A DNA stretch of 64,000 nt from Rhynchopus sp. YZ270_cl-10 (GCA_964035575.1 OZ037869.1:1240001-1304000); one strand, 5' to 3'. Counted from the first letter of the stretch, positions 32,670 to 43,399 are shown. Translations and numbers: made by a program. The notes: generated by a model not told the origin, from the sequence alone.

Positions 32670-34888
32670 ATGGAGATGCCTGAGATTCATGGCAGTCTTC
32701 CGCAGACCCCCTTTGGTCTAACGAAGGTGTATATGGATTATCTCCCGCGGAGTAATGAAGGGTTGGAACACCGTCTCGAGCGCTTTCTTGATTGCGGAAA
32801 GATCATCAAAATGCTGAAGAAGAGCGGCAAGACGAATGGGTACATTGTATTCAAAAAGCCCAACAGTGTAAGGCTTGCGTTGACCAGAAACAACAAAGAA
32901 TTTGAAGGCAAACGCCTTCGTGTAGAACTGCCCAAGGGTATCGCACACGAAGGAAGCGCTGCCACACTTGATGGTACCAGCACGCCCATGGAACGCGCTG
33001 CAAAGAGGAAAGGGCCGAACCAATTCCCCGACTACCAGGTGTACATCAACAGAATGGCGAAGCCTGTCAACCCCGAAATCCTGCGCTCCGTTATCGGCGA
33101 GGAGGCGCCATCCCTGCTCAGCTCCGTCGAGCAGATCAAAATGATGGGCGAGAAAAACTGCTGTTTCGTGACCCTCAAATCCTACGAGGATGTGCAGCGG
33201 TTCTGCGAGAAGTTCAACGACTTTCCGCTGCTCGGGCAGAACCTTCAGGTGCTCCCTGCTGTCCGCCCTGGCCTCATCAAAGAAGGTGGCGGGATTCCTG
33301 ACGAATACAAACTCGAAAACTACAACAACAAAAAATGGGAACAACCTGCGAAGACAGAACACAACGACGATGACAACAACGAAAACGAAGACGAAGACGA
33401 AGACGAAGAAAAGGAACAAGACGAATGGGACAAACAGGTCGAGGAGCAGCCATACGAGGATGCGGAGGAGGAGGACCACGAGGCTGCACAGGAGAGACAG
33501 AACCGCGACAACACAGAACGCCAGCGCGAAATGCGTCGCATCGGTGCCTGCTCAAGCATCCTCGCAGGGCTCTTCCGTGACGACGTGAAGCAGGCAGAGC
33601 TCAAGGACCTCTTCAAAAAGTGCGGCCGTATCCTACAGCTCCGCCTCATGCGCAACAGAGTCACCGGCATCTTCACCGGTGTCGTCAGTGTCAAGTTTGA
33701 CCGCCCCGCAGCAGTATACAAAGCACTCCAAATGAGAGGCCACGACTGCAAGCTCCTCAGAGAAGGGGAGGTATGTAATTTGAGTTGGGGATCAAAAAAC
33801 GTTGATAATAAAATGCTCTGGATTTTTTGATGCGGCTGACTATTTTCTGCTATTTTGGGGTCGTCAGCCACACCAATATATTTTGCTTAGGTTTCATATC
33901 GTATGCTCTTTTCTTCCCACACACCACACCACAGCTCTCTGTAGACATGGACGGCGAGGAGGTGCCGCAACCCAAGCTGCCCACACCGGAGCCTTCCCCT
34001 ACACCTGCACCGACCCCGGCACCACGCAGACCTGCACGACGTGGGTTGGTGGCATACGTGGCGGCGCCTGTACGTGGTATGACTGCTGCTGTGGAGGCTT
34101 CTGCGGCAGAGGTGCGGGCAGCGAAGACGAGGAAGACGCCTCTCAAGCAGGCGACGGCGACGGCAACAAAGAAGAGCAGCAAGAGCAGAAGAAAGCACGA
34201 CCTCGACAGCGATGAGGAGCTCCTCGACTCTGACGATGAATTGGGGGACGACTCTGACTCTGAGTCCGACATCCCCGTCACCGGGCACACCACCACCACC
34301 ACCACCCATGCCAATGACGACATGGAGCAAGACTCCGACTCCGACGCAATGATCGAACAAGACGCCACCCGCACCGGAAACCACGCAGTCCGCAAGCCCG
34401 CAAAAAAAGCCGCAATTCGCAAGACTGTCACCAAAGATGATTCCGACTCTGACGCGATGGTGGAGGAGGACGCGACAGCGACGAAGAAGGTTGCAAAGAA
34501 GGCTGCCAAGAAGGTCGCGGCAAAGAAGGCGGCTGCTCCAGTTCAGTACGACTCCGACTCCGACGCGATGGTGGAGGAGGACGCGACAGCCACAAAGAAG
34601 GTGAAGAAGGCGGCCAAGAAGGTTGCAGCAAAGAAGGCTGCTGCCCCAGTTCAGTACGACTCTGACTCTGACGCGATGGTGGAGGAGGACGCGACAGCGA
34701 CGAAGAAGGTTGCGAGGAAGGCTGCCAAGAAGGTTGCAGCAAAGAAAGCGGCTGCCCCCATTCAGTACGACTCTGATTCAGACGCGATGGTGGAGGAGGA
34801 CGCGACACGTGGCGGGGCAGCAACGGAGAGCCGCAAACGCTCTGCACCCCAGACATCCTCACGTCCAAAGAAGGTGCAGAGGAAATGA
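32670..34888 (+). CDS. Three-RRM protein with acidic linker and repeated Lys/Asp tail
   Basis: Exons 32670-33770 and 33935-34888, intron GTATGT...CACAG, phase 0, 684 residues. RRM-like domains lie at about 17-92 (TKVYMDYLP, NGYIVFKK, KRLRVELP), 118-195 (YQVYINRMA, KNCCFVTLK) and 299-375 (FTGVVSVKF). The last strand of RRM3 crosses the splice (KLLREGE joined to LSVDMD), which supports the intron. An Asp/Glu run fills about 226-290. The tail repeats DSDSDAMVEEDATATKK four times, separated by Lys/Ala blocks of KKAAKKVAAKKAAAP type, as in nucleolar chaperone-like tails. RRMs bind RNA; a nucleolar ribosome-assembly role, perhaps near the RBM34/Nop12 group, is a guess from the order of acidic and basic parts. 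The tail repeats are near-identical at DNA level, so copy number may vary. Confidence 0.85.
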
Positions 34889-35268
34889 AAATGATGCCAA
34901 CAAAAAGATATGATAAATCAGCGATCGATCAACGGATCACACTGGGGGGTGGGAGGGAGGGGAGGGGAGGGGAGGGGAGACTTGTTGAATGTTTCAAATC
35001 AAGAAGGGCCCAAACTACGATGGGTTACTAAAGAAAAAGGAAGAAAGCATGTCACACACAAAAAAAAAGCCAAAGAGAGGGTGGGGCTTTTGTACGTTTC
35101 AATTCTGTCAAGGGGGGTATGTGTTCACAATGTGAATGACTGAATCAGCTTTATTGCAGTCGGACTTTAACGGAATGTGGGTGTGTCTTTCTGCAGAAAG
35201 ATTTTTTTTTAAAATTCCAAACCAGCATATCACACCCAACAGGTTGTATCAAGAAACAAAAAAACAAA

Positions 35269-35823
35269 ATGGGAAAGCCGACTGTGCAGCTTGCCAGCGC
35301 GCACCTGCGCCAATTCGAGGTCGTGGGACGCAAGAAGCCGTCTGAGACCGAGACCGCCCCGAAGCTGTTCAGGCACACATGCTTCGCGCCGAACTACGTC
35401 GTCGCCAAGACGAAGTTCTGGAAGTTCATGCGTGAGTACCACAAGGTGAAGCGCGCCAACGGAGAGGTGTTCGGAGTTCGCGAGCTGAAGGAGAAGCGCC
35501 CGAACGTTGTGAAGAACATGTGCGTTCACCTCCGTTGGTACTCGCGTACCGGACCCGTGAACTCGAGCAAGGAATTCCGTGACACCACCCTCGCCCGTGG
35601 AGTCAGCCGTGTCTTCAACGGAATGGCTGGACAGCACCGTGTGTCCTTCAGCAACATCCAGGTGATCCGCACTGGTGTGCGCAAGGCCTCGGAGTGCACC
35701 CGTGCCGCCACCACCCAGTTCCACAACTCGAAGATCAGATTCCCCATTCTTCACCGTGTGCGCAAGCCCACCAAGGCCAAGCGCGCCGAGCTTGTGGCCA
35801 AGGCCCCCCACACCTTCGCATAG
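35269..35823 (+). CDS. RPL18A: Ribosomal protein eL20 (L18a), copy 1
   Basis: 184 residues, the usual length for eL20, a large-subunit protein of the cytosolic ribosome. Family landmarks are plain: LRQFEVVGRKKPSE, FAPNYVVAKTKFWKFM, KNMCVHLRWYSRTGP, NSSKEFRDTTLA, FHNSKIRFPILHRVRKP and a terminal PHTFA. No intron. The ATG follows an A-rich leader (AACAAAATGG). Ends with TAG. An identical protein is encoded 0.5 kb downstream. Strong codon bias fits high expression. Confidence 0.96.
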   Translation: MGKPTVQLASAHLRQFEVVGRKKPSETETAPKLFRHTCFAPNYVVAKTKFWKFMREYHKVKRANGEVFGVRELKEKRPNVVKNMCVHLRWYSRTGPVNSSKEFRDTTLARGVSRVFNGMAGQHRVSFSNIQVIRTGVRKASECTRAATTQFHNSKIRFPILHRVRKPTKAKRAELVAKAPHTFA

Positions 35824-36304
35824 AGAGTGGACCATCATATGCACTTCGCAGTGCGTTCCAAGGGAGGTTTGCGCCCAAGAGGGCAGTGTCAAGGCGTTTG
35901 TGTGCGCGTATTGTATGGTCATTTCGAGCGTTTTATCACTGGTTTTTTCTTTTTGGGTTTGGGAGGGTCAAGGGAATGTCACAGAAAGTGCAGTTTTTTT
36001 GTGGAAATCGGAAGGATAAAAAAAAGTGCCCCCCCCTGCTCCCCCAGCCCCCACCCTACCCACATCTTTGTGTTTTAGAAAGTCAGAAACATCTTGCTTT
36101 ACCCTCAGGTCAGACCCTTCAGATGACCTCACCGAACAGGCCCTTACCGTCCTTGCAGAGATGTGTTACCCGCGTGCCTCTGCTCTTAAGCGAATCTGCT
36201 TAGGATGAGTTCTCAATTATAACTTCTGTTGTTGCTGTGTGCTGCGGTGCGCTATGTGAGCGGAGACAGTTTTGTGCCCGCAAATTATCCTCCACCCATT
36301 TTCC

Positions 36305-36314
36305 TATATAAAAT
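36305..36314 (+). promoter_or_regulatory. TATA-like element of eL20 copy 2
   Basis: TATATAAAAT lies 42 nt before the ATG; copy 1 has no such clear motif, so the two genes may differ in promoter although the proteins are identical. Confidence 0.5.
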
Positions 36315-36355
36315 AGCACCAAAAAACAACAGGCACGCAAGAAAAAAAAAACAAA

Positions 36356-36910
36356 ATGGGAAAGCCGACTGTGCAGCTTGCCAGCGCGCACCTGCGCCAA
36401 TTCGAGGTCGTGGGACGCAAGAAGCCGTCTGAGACCGAGACCGCCCCGAAGCTGTTCAGGCACACATGCTTCGCACCGAACTACGTCGTCGCCAAGACGA
36501 AGTTCTGGAAGTTCATGCGTGAGTACCACAAGGTGAAGCGCGCCAACGGAGAGGTGTTCGGAGTTCGCGAGCTGAAGGAGAAGCGCCCGAACGTTGTGAA
36601 GAACATGTGCGTTCACCTTCGTTGGTACTCGCGTACCGGACCCGTGAACTCGAGCAAGGAATTCCGTGACACCACCCTCGCCCGTGGAGTCAGCCGTGTC
36701 TTCAACGGAATGGCTGGACAGCACCGTGTGTCCTTCAGCAACATCCAGGTGATCCGCACTGGAGTGCGCAAGGCCTCGGAGTGCACCCGTGCCGCCACCA
36801 CCCAGTTCCACAACTCGAAGATCAGATTCCCCATTCTTCACCGCGTGCGCAAGCCCACCAAGGCCAAGCGCGCCGAGCTTGTGGCCAAGGCCCCCCACAC
36901 CTTCGCATAG
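36356..36910 (+). CDS. RPL18A: Ribosomal protein eL20 (L18a), copy 2
   Basis: Protein identical to copy 1. I saw only four third-position differences in the coding DNA (for example TTCGCG/TTCGCA, CTCCGT/CTTCGT), whereas both flanks are unrelated beyond AAAACAAAATGGG. The similarity therefore ends almost exactly at start and stop codon. That pattern suits gene conversion, or a duplication by a processed copy, better than a recent segmental duplication. Confidence 0.96.
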   Translation: MGKPTVQLASAHLRQFEVVGRKKPSETETAPKLFRHTCFAPNYVVAKTKFWKFMREYHKVKRANGEVFGVRELKEKRPNVVKNMCVHLRWYSRTGPVNSSKEFRDTTLARGVSRVFNGMAGQHRVSFSNIQVIRTGVRKASECTRAATTQFHNSKIRFPILHRVRKPTKAKRAELVAKAPHTFA

Positions 36911-37503
36911 ACTGCGTGTGTACGGTTTCGGTAGCCCAAGTACAAATCAAGCAAGAAAAAACACAACCAAACCAAAAAAAACAAAAAAAACAACAAAAAA
37001 ATCAAAAAAAAGCCCAAATGAAGCAAAAACTTACGCAACAGGGACGACATCCCCCATACTGGCAACAGAAGAAGCACACCATGCGAGTTTGGTATTACCT
37101 TCTCTGTTTTTTTACCCTTTTTTGTGCCTTTTTTGGGACAGGGTAACAACATCAGGGAGGGGTTTGGGGGGGTCATTCTGGGGGATGAGGATGTTTTTTC
37201 ATTTTTTTGGGACCTAAAAAACAAATACAAAACCACCCTCCCACCCACTCTCCCTTCCCTTTGCGTAACCTCCCTCCTTCCTCTCCCCATTCCCACTCAT
37301 GCCAACCCACCAATGCCTGCTCTACCTAGCAACAAATTTGCGAACCAGTCTAGACTGAGGAGCACAGCACAAACCATCGCTTTGCGATCAACCACTGCAC
37401 CATGTTGCAGCGACTTTTTGCAGGTTAATGCATCACACCCTTCCTCACCCCACCACGTGCACACCACCCGACACAGACCTATCACAACAACAACAACAAC
37501 AAG
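36911..37503. other. Spacer after eL20 copy 2
   Basis: A-rich then T/G-rich sequence. The last 60 nt are a CA-rich leader with CAACAACAACAACAAG just before the next ATG. No gene seen. Confidence 0.55.
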
Positions 37504-38637
37504 ATGGCATCCAAAGCAATGTGCCTGCTGCTGCTGAGCGCCACGGCGCACGCAGGAACCTACCACGGGGTGAGCTTCACCGCTGACGAGGAGACTGCGG
37601 TGCTGGCCATTGCGAACCAGGCCTCCTACGAGACACTGCACTACACGCACACGATCTTCGCGTCGAAGGCACGCACGATGATTGCGAGGCGTTGGTACAG
37701 CGACATGGCGAAGCTGGCGGCCCTTGACAAGGAGGTGGACGACATGGACGTTGTGCTGAGCCTGCTGAAGACGGGTGCGAACAAGAAGTGCGCTGTGGCA
37801 GCACCGATGGGCGGGGTGTACGACCACGTCTCCTTCACCGACGCAGAGGCACACCGCGCCCTGCAGGCCGCGAACCTGCAGTCCTACAAGGCTCTTGTCG
37901 AGGTTGCCGACGTGTACACGTACAAGGCAAAGAACATCTTCCGTGCACGCCCGATCTGCTCGATGGCAGAGCTGAGCGCAGTGCAGGACGTCACAACGAC
38001 GCCGATGAACCTGATGAAGACTGCGTTCACACAGGACAGCAGGGTGTGCTACAACGACGACGACTGTGTGTCGGCGGACAGGTGCCGCGGCACACCGTTT
38101 GACGGCATCCTGACGAGCGGGAAGTGTCTGGAGTATGCGACACGTGCGGGTGAGGGGACGTCGTGCACTGCGGAGACTCTGTGCCACCCGTACACGGGCC
38201 TGACGTGCAACCTGCTTGGTGCCACCGGGACGTGCAGGAAGGAGGAGCTCTCGGGGATGTTCACCTCCCCGGCACACGTCGCAACCGTCACCATCCCGAG
38301 CGGTGTTGGCGCGTCTGCCACGACGTTCATGGCTGTGAGCGGTCTTGCGTCTGTTCCCGAGAACATTGTGCTGCTCCAGCAGACCCTGCAGGCAGTCGCA
38401 AACCCCAGGTCTGTCAGGATCACCGTGACGGACCCCAACGGTGCCACAGGCGACTTCTGGAAGGGATACAAGGAGCCTACCACCGCCACCCAGATCCCGA
38501 GCTACGGCGACGTCACAGGAGGAATCTCCCGCGACGACACTGTCAACGGAAAGTGGACTGTCACTGTCACGAACGTCGACGGCACCTCAAGCGGCTCCTT
38601 CAGGTTCACCCTTGAGCTCTCCAGCAGATGGGACTAG
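37504..38637 (+). CDS. Secreted protein: two HHH-like repeats, Cys-rich knot, P-domain-like end
   Basis: 377 residues. Residues 1-17 are a signal peptide ending in AHA. Two related blocks follow (about 22-92 and 105-178): VSFTADEETAVLAIANQASY with MAKLAAL, and VSFTDAEAHRALQAANLQSY with ARPICSMAELSAV. Their form, Ala-Asn-x-x-Ser-Tyr then Arg-Pro-x-x-Ser-Met-Ala-Glu-Leu, resembles secreted helix-hairpin-helix-type repeats known mainly from bacteria. Residues about 185-250 hold ten Cys in CYNDDDC, CRG, CLEY, CTAETLC and similar spacing. The end (about 285-376, SVRITVTDPNGATGDFW through GKWTVTVTNVDGTSSGSFRF) looks like a P/homo-B domain. The combination suggests an extracellular protein; ancestry from a bacterial donor is possible but codon use matches the host genes. 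Ends TAG. Confidence 0.75.
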   Translation: MASKAMCLLLLSATAHAGTYHGVSFTADEETAVLAIANQASYETLHYTHTIFASKARTMIARRWYSDMAKLAALDKEVDDMDVVLSLLKTGANKKCAVAAPMGGVYDHVSFTDAEAHRALQAANLQSYKALVEVADVYTYKAKNIFRARPICSMAELSAVQDVTTTPMNLMKTAFTQDSRVCYNDDDCVSADRCRGTPFDGILTSGKCLEYATRAGEGTSCTAETLCHPYTGLTCNLLGATGTCRKEELSGMFTSPAHVATVTIPSGVGASATTFMAVSGLASVPENIVLLQQTLQAVANPRSVRITVTDPNGATGDFWKGYKEPTTATQIPSYGDVTGGISRDDTVNGKWTVTVTNVDGTSSGSFRFTLELSSRWD

Positions 38638-38700
38638 GTTTCCTATTGTCCCACACACAATATTATCATTTTTTTTCTCTATTCTCATCCCCTCGCTTTT

Positions 38701-38727
38701 GTTGACTAAGCACAAGAGGCTTAGGCA
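38701..38727 (+). repeat. SLR-A copy, short
   Basis: GTTGACTAAGC, loop ACAAGAG, GCTTAGG; the 3' tail is replaced by CACCGCCCC. Confidence 0.6.
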
Positions 38728-38984
38728 CCGCCCCATTTTAGGCTTTTCCACGAATTTGTGTTTTCTAGGTGCAATACGAGCCCTCGGAAACATCATTAGC
38801 ATCATGATCCAACGTAAGAAAGTGCATACTGCCAAGAAACAGACATCGAGGCCTGTTTGTCCTGGAGAGGAAATTCCACTCAGGAGGGACGTCACTTGAG
38901 GTATTGTTTCTAAAACGGCATTCACACACGGCTTTTTTTTCGTCGAATTTTGTGATCCTTCCACGTTTACCTTTTTGTTTTTTT

Positions 38985-39029
38985 GAGGTGACTAAGTACA
39001 CCAGGCTTAGGTTATCTTATCAACTTTTC
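38985..39029 (+). repeat. SLR-A copy
   Basis: GAGGTGACTAAGT, loop ACACCAG, GCTTAGGTTATCTTATCAAC; loop closed by a T:G pair. Confidence 0.65.
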
Positions 39030-39038
39030 ATCACATAA

Positions 39039-39074
39039 GATGTGTGTGCACGAGAGGCACATGCAGCTTTCAAG
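39039..39074 (+). repeat. SLR-B copy, canonical
   Basis: AGATGTGTGTGC, loop ACGAGAG, GCACATGCAGCTTTCAAG. It lies 10 nt after an SLR-A copy and before a half SLR-A (GCGGCTTAGAGTCATCTTAT at 39091), so three units are in a row. Confidence 0.75.
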
Positions 39075-39861
39075 ATATTTTATGAGAGCGGCTTAGAGTC
39101 ATCTTATAAACTTTTCTTTTATTGGCATCACTATATAGCATGACCTTGCACCCCCACCCCAGGTCACGCAGGTGCGTCTTTGAAGAAACACCACTTCTTC
39201 TCAAGGCTTTTTTGGCACCATCTTTCATTCCACCACCCCACTATTACTTCCATTACCAGCTCCTCCTTTCACCCTTCTTGTCCGATACATTGTCGAGCAA
39301 GGAAGAAAAGGAGGATACTCAATTGAAAAAAAGCCCCCCCATACATGGTGTCCCCAAACTGCGAAAGTGCCGAACTGAATTGACAAAAAAAACCCCCCCT
39401 GAAAAGAGATGTCGGGGGACATTATCAGATTTTGACGATCAAAAAAAAATTTTTTTTTCATTTTGGTTTCGGAGGGGACACCACACAAATACAAGAAAAT
39501 GACCTTCCACCCCCCCCCCCCCCCCACCTCATTTCTTTTTGAGACACTTTTGAAATGAATGAAAAAAAAAGCGTTTCCGTTGACGTCTTGAAACACGGAC
39601 CAAGGAGTCTAACACGTGTGCAAGGCTTAGGGTGTCAAACCCATAAGCCGCACTGAAAGGGAGATGTGACAATCCTTGAGGCTTCCACACAACACCTATC
39701 TCTCGGTTGAATAAATAACATACTTTCCGGTACAAACATAGTACACTGCACCCTCCTCCTCCACTTTTTCCACTCAAATCAGGAAAAGCTTTTGAGGAGG
39801 TTTTCTACACAAAAAAAAACACCCTCCTCCTCCCTCCTCCTCCTCCTCTTCCCCCCCAAAT

Positions 39862-40536
39862 ATGTCCCCAATGGAGGAAACACACGGCGCGCCATTCAAT
39901 TGGCGTGGAAAAGGGAGACGTGCTCCTACCCTTTATGAGGTTGCACCTCTCGTGAGGGAGGCGGTTCCTGAGGACAGCACTGCGGATTCTGTGAGCTGTG
40001 GGGACAGTGGGTTGTGCAGCAGTCCGGAAGGGGGGCCGATGGTGGCGATATCTTTGGGGGGTGCGCCTGCGATCCCGATTCCGGTCGAGAATGTGTCCTC
40101 GATTTCGCCGACCTCGTCGTCAGATGAGGGGAGAATGTTCCGAAGGGGGTCTCTTTTGCGCAACACCTCATTGACATCAAAACAGAAGAGCGTTGCATGG
40201 GCTACCCCAAACTCATTGCACGACACCCGGATCATCACGCCATCTACCCACCCTAATCGGATGGGGCAATTCAATGGACGTTCCGCAAAGCCTTCCGCCC
40301 TCACATCCTACCTCAGAAGGCCCTGTTTTAGAGGCCGCGTCGACGATCTAGCTCAAGTAGCTCTTATGGATAAAGGAGGTATCGTTGGGTGGATAGATTG
40401 TATCATTACAGTAGTAAACAGCGATGGGACCTATGACATAAACGTCTCGCAGTCTCCCCTTGCAGATAAACACAACGTCTCAAGCTTAGCCGCATACGCA
40501 ATCAACGCACTTCATTTGAGAACCCCACCGCGGTAG
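39862..40536 (+). CDS. Unrecognised 224-residue protein
   Basis: Starts MSPMEETHGAPFNW and ends in HLRTPPR with TAG. The first 130 residues are low complexity, rich in Ser, Pro and Gly. The C-terminal part has GIVGWIDCIITVVNSDGTYD (about 174-193); the words V-x-x-DGTYDI are typical of small SH3/Tudor-like barrels that sit beside EF-hand or agenet modules, but one motif is thin evidence. No intron seen. Even third-position GC through the first 120 codons suggests real coding. A GGGGAA repeat follows the stop at once. Confidence 0.5.
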   Translation: MSPMEETHGAPFNWRGKGRRAPTLYEVAPLVREAVPEDSTADSVSCGDSGLCSSPEGGPMVAISLGGAPAIPIPVENVSSISPTSSSDEGRMFRRGSLLRNTSLTSKQKSVAWATPNSLHDTRIITPSTHPNRMGQFNGRSAKPSALTSYLRRPCFRGRVDDLAQVALMDKGGIVGWIDCIITVVNSDGTYDINVSQSPLADKHNVSSLAAYAINALHLRTPPR

Positions 40537-40770
40537 CGGAAGGGGAAGGGGAAGGGGAGGGGGAGGGGGAAGAGGGGGAGTAGGTTAGGGACGCATTGTT
40601 ATCGTATAAAAATGGTTGTTGTTTACTGGGGTAAAGAGGGGGGGGAGGTGTTTTCAATCTCGCCGGAGGTTTAAACTGAGCCGTTTTTTTTGGCGCATTT
40701 TTCCCCCCCCATCTCGCAACTTCGTTTTTGGGAGAGCAGGATGTGGTCATTTACTATGGTGGTATTGAAG
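40537..40770. repeat. GGGGAA-type simple repeat and AT-rich spacer
   Basis: Purine-only run (GGAAGGGGAAGGGGAAGGGG) for about 45 nt after the stop, then a short spacer leading into the 7-bp tandem array. Confidence 0.7.
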
Positions 40771-41085
40771 TGTGCAGTGTGCAGTGTGCAATGTGCAATG
40801 TGCAATGTGCAATGTGCAATGTGCAATGTGCAATGTGCAATGTGCAATGTGCAATGTGCAATGTGCAATGTGCAATGTGCAATGTGCAATGTGCAATGTG
40901 CAATGTGCAATGTGCAATGTGCAATGTGCAATGTGCAATGTGCAATGTGCAATGTGCAATGTGCAATGTGCAATGTGCAATGTGCAATGTGCAATGTGCA
41001 ATGTGCAATGTGCAATGTGCAATGTGCAATGTGCAATGTGCAATGTGCAATGTGCAATGTGCAATGTGCAATGTGCAATGTGCAA
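40771..41085 (+). repeat. 7-bp tandem repeat, 45 copies
   Basis: Unit TGTGCAA; the first two units read TGTGCAG. Because 7 is not a multiple of 3, all frames stay open on both strands and the array yields long fake frames. Confidence 0.95.
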
Positions 41086-41660
41086 TGCGCGTGAAACACA
41101 TTCACGGGGTATTTTTTTTTCTACCTCCACGGAATACGGGGAAAAAAGGGCATGTCTTCGTAGAGACACTTATTATTTTCTTTGTTGTGGGTGACTATTG
41201 ACAGCTGTTTTTTTTTAAAGAAGGTGACTAATCGCGTTCATCTGATCCAAAGCTATTCGCTAATGTGCCGTTATATGAACCACATTCTCGTCCTCGAAAA
41301 GCTTTCCCCCCTTTTTCTCCTTTTGTAAAACACGAAGGCATCATGCTATGAACGGCTGAAGAGCTTCTCCTTAGACAATTGCCGCACACCCTCCCCACTC
41401 CTTCTGATTCCCCAACAGTGATACGCTCTTTTAGTGTGCGTGGTACTTTTTTTCCTCTTTTTTCATTTCTCTTTACATCACCAAGGGGCGGCGTGGGTTC
41501 CATGCGGTGTTAAAATACCGTCAGAAAACCTGGGGCAGGTGTACCTAATTCTAGGTATTTTCAAAAAAAAAAATAACGGCAAGATTCATCAGTTCCTTGG
41601 GGAAATTAATCAGAAGATTTTTCTGATGACCGGTCCACCCGATGCACCAGTCATGCACCA

Positions 41661-41695
41661 AGGTACACTGTCACGAGAGGGCTGTGTATTTCGAG
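41661..41695 (+). repeat. SLR-F copy
   Basis: CACCAAGGTACACTGTC, ACGAGAG, GGCTGTGTATTTCGAG; the upstream CCAGTCATGCACC pairs partly with GGTACACTG as in other copies. Confidence 0.65.
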
Positions 41696-42322
41696 TCAAA
41701 CTTTTCATCTTACTGCAGAAGTACAAAAGTCCCGCCTAACAAATAACCCGCCATCGATTTTTCGATCCGCTCTTTTGTTTAGGACGGGGCTTTTTGCTAT
41801 TTACTGTATTTCGAAATATTTAGGAAGTTTGGATGCAGTGTTCCAATCTTTTTCAAAGATTTCATTTTTCTTCTTTTTGGTCTTTTTTAAGGTATAAGCA
41901 CGTCTTTCAAAATTTTCATTTGCCGAAGAAGGCTTTTTTTTCTTCTATTCATTGGTGTTCGTGACACTCCCCCTTCCCGCGCTATTTTGTAGCACTTTTG
42001 TAGCAGTTGTGGTAAATTCACGAATATCCATTCTTTCCCCTTTTTAAAAAATGTTGGAAGTCGCTTTCACTCATTTTGGGTTTCTCCTGGCTTTGCGGAA
42101 TTTGGGAATACATCATTATCATCATGTGTGTTTTTTTTTGTGTGGATCACGTTACATTTGACACTTTTCAAAGACAATCGGGAAAGCAAACGGCGTCACA
42201 CCCCACCAACACATTGCGGTATTTTCTTAGGAATTTACTCATTGATTTCAGACCACATGCACCAAAAGACCGCGGTTTATTAAAAAAAAACCATTGCCAG
42301 CGATGAAAGCTTCATCTTTTTA

Positions 42323-42370
42323 GAGGTGACTAAGCACGAGAGAGCTTAGGTTTCATTTCATAAACTTTTC
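42323..42370 (+). repeat. SLR-A copy, canonical loop
   Basis: GAGGTGACTAAGC, loop ACGAGAGA, GCTTAGGTTTCATTTCATAA; one of the copies with the exact loop shared with SLR-B and SLR-F. Confidence 0.75.
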
Positions 42371-42498
42371 TGAGTCCGTTGTACGACAACGTACACAGGG
42401 CAGAGGGGGGTAAAGGGGTAAATCTGCGGATCATCTATCCTCAACACGAACATAACCATTTTTATTGAAAGTGTGCATGCCAATGAAGTGCTCTCTGA

Positions 42499-42580
42499 GG
42501 GGTTCGATAACCCTCGGAGAACTATGTGCCTGCGTCCGCCGGTGAACGGTGTGGCGTGTGCACTGTCAACTGCTCTTTCT
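42499..42580 (+). repeat. SLR-C copy with leading mini-hairpin
   Basis: GGGGTTCGATAACCC hairpin, TGTGCCTGCGTCCGCCGGTG, AACGGTGTGGCGTGTGCACT, GTCAACTGCTCTTTC. Closest relative of the copy at 272-360. Confidence 0.75.
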
Positions 42581-42743
42581 TTTGGTGTGCAACAGAAGCC
42601 CATATGCCATTAAAAATGTTGAATTTATTTGTGTACTTACCCTTCCCCTCGCCTCCATCAATCTACAGAGCATTCCCCCCCACCCTTTTGACTAACGCTG
42701 GTTTTTTTTTTACAAATTTTCTTTTTCTTTAATTTTTTTTTGA

Positions 42744-42782
42744 AGATGTGTTGTGCAAGAGGGGTGCATTCATCTTTCAAAG
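42744..42782 (+). repeat. SLR-B copy
   Basis: AGATGTGTTGTGC, loop AAGAGGG, GTGCATTCATCTTTCAAAG. Confidence 0.65.
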
Positions 42783-43083
42783 CTTTCTCTTTCTTTCCCG
42801 TTGCTTTTTTTTGAACGTCATTGTGTGCTTTCTCGAATGGAAAGTATATGAAATTAGTTCTTTCCCTATGAAGTGGTCCTCCTCCAAGTGGTTTCGCTAT
42901 CCACAACAAAAGCGAAGAACCAAAGGGATGTCTGCGATGTCCACTGAGGCGTTTGCATTTTTTGCTTTCCCTTTTTTTTTTAGATGTGTGTGCACCTTTC
43001 AAGCTTTTGGGTTTTATTGGTCTGAATAACGGTCCAATTTCTAGGGGAGATTGAAGAAGGTTTATAAGAGGTGATCATTTTAA

Positions 43084-43149
43084 TGGCGTGGCAGCGGTTA
43101 CTGGGGTAAACTGGTAGAAACACGGGGAATAGGTTATGCTGCCACGCCA
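43084..43149. mobile_element. 66-bp micro-MITE with 5-bp target duplication
   Basis: Ends TGGCGTGGCAGC and exact reverse complement; TTTAA on both sides (43079-43083 and 43150-43154). The 42-nt centre is not palindromic. Confidence 0.65.
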
Positions 43150-43166
43150 TTTAAGTTTTATTTTTA

Positions 43167-43195
43167 GAGGTGGCTAAGTGAGGCTTGTGATCTCT
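43167..43195 (+). repeat. SLR-A copy, decayed
   Basis: GAGGTGGCTAAGTGAGGCTT; the loop is reduced. Confidence 0.4.
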
Positions 43196-43399
43196 AAAAA
43201 AATTTTTCCTCCTACATAGATTGCCGTCTGGTTGTGCCGAAGGAATATACGCAAAAGGCAAAGTGAAAAAAAAAGAAAAAAAGTACACTCAATTTTGCCT
43301 TTGCGACTTTGGCATTTTTTGATGAAGTGTATGCACATAAGGCATATTCATTATGTCTCATTCAACTTTTCCCTCTTTTTATAATGACTTCGCCCGTGA

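Larger units (their letters stand above)
38638..39861. other. Spacer rich in SLR copies
   Basis: Holds several SLR-A and one SLR-B copy. A short coding-looking stretch near 38770-38900 has no identifiable partner. C-rich runs (39510-39527) and CCT repeats precede the next gene. Confidence 0.5.

Noticed and set aside
35230-35922. 230-codon minus-strand frame, repeated at 36200-36898
   Set aside because: Antisense of the eL20 genes.
40690-41201. Long open frames on both strands (up to 157 codons)
   Set aside because: They are readings of the 7-bp array TGTGCAA, open in all frames by arithmetic; no flanking coding signal.
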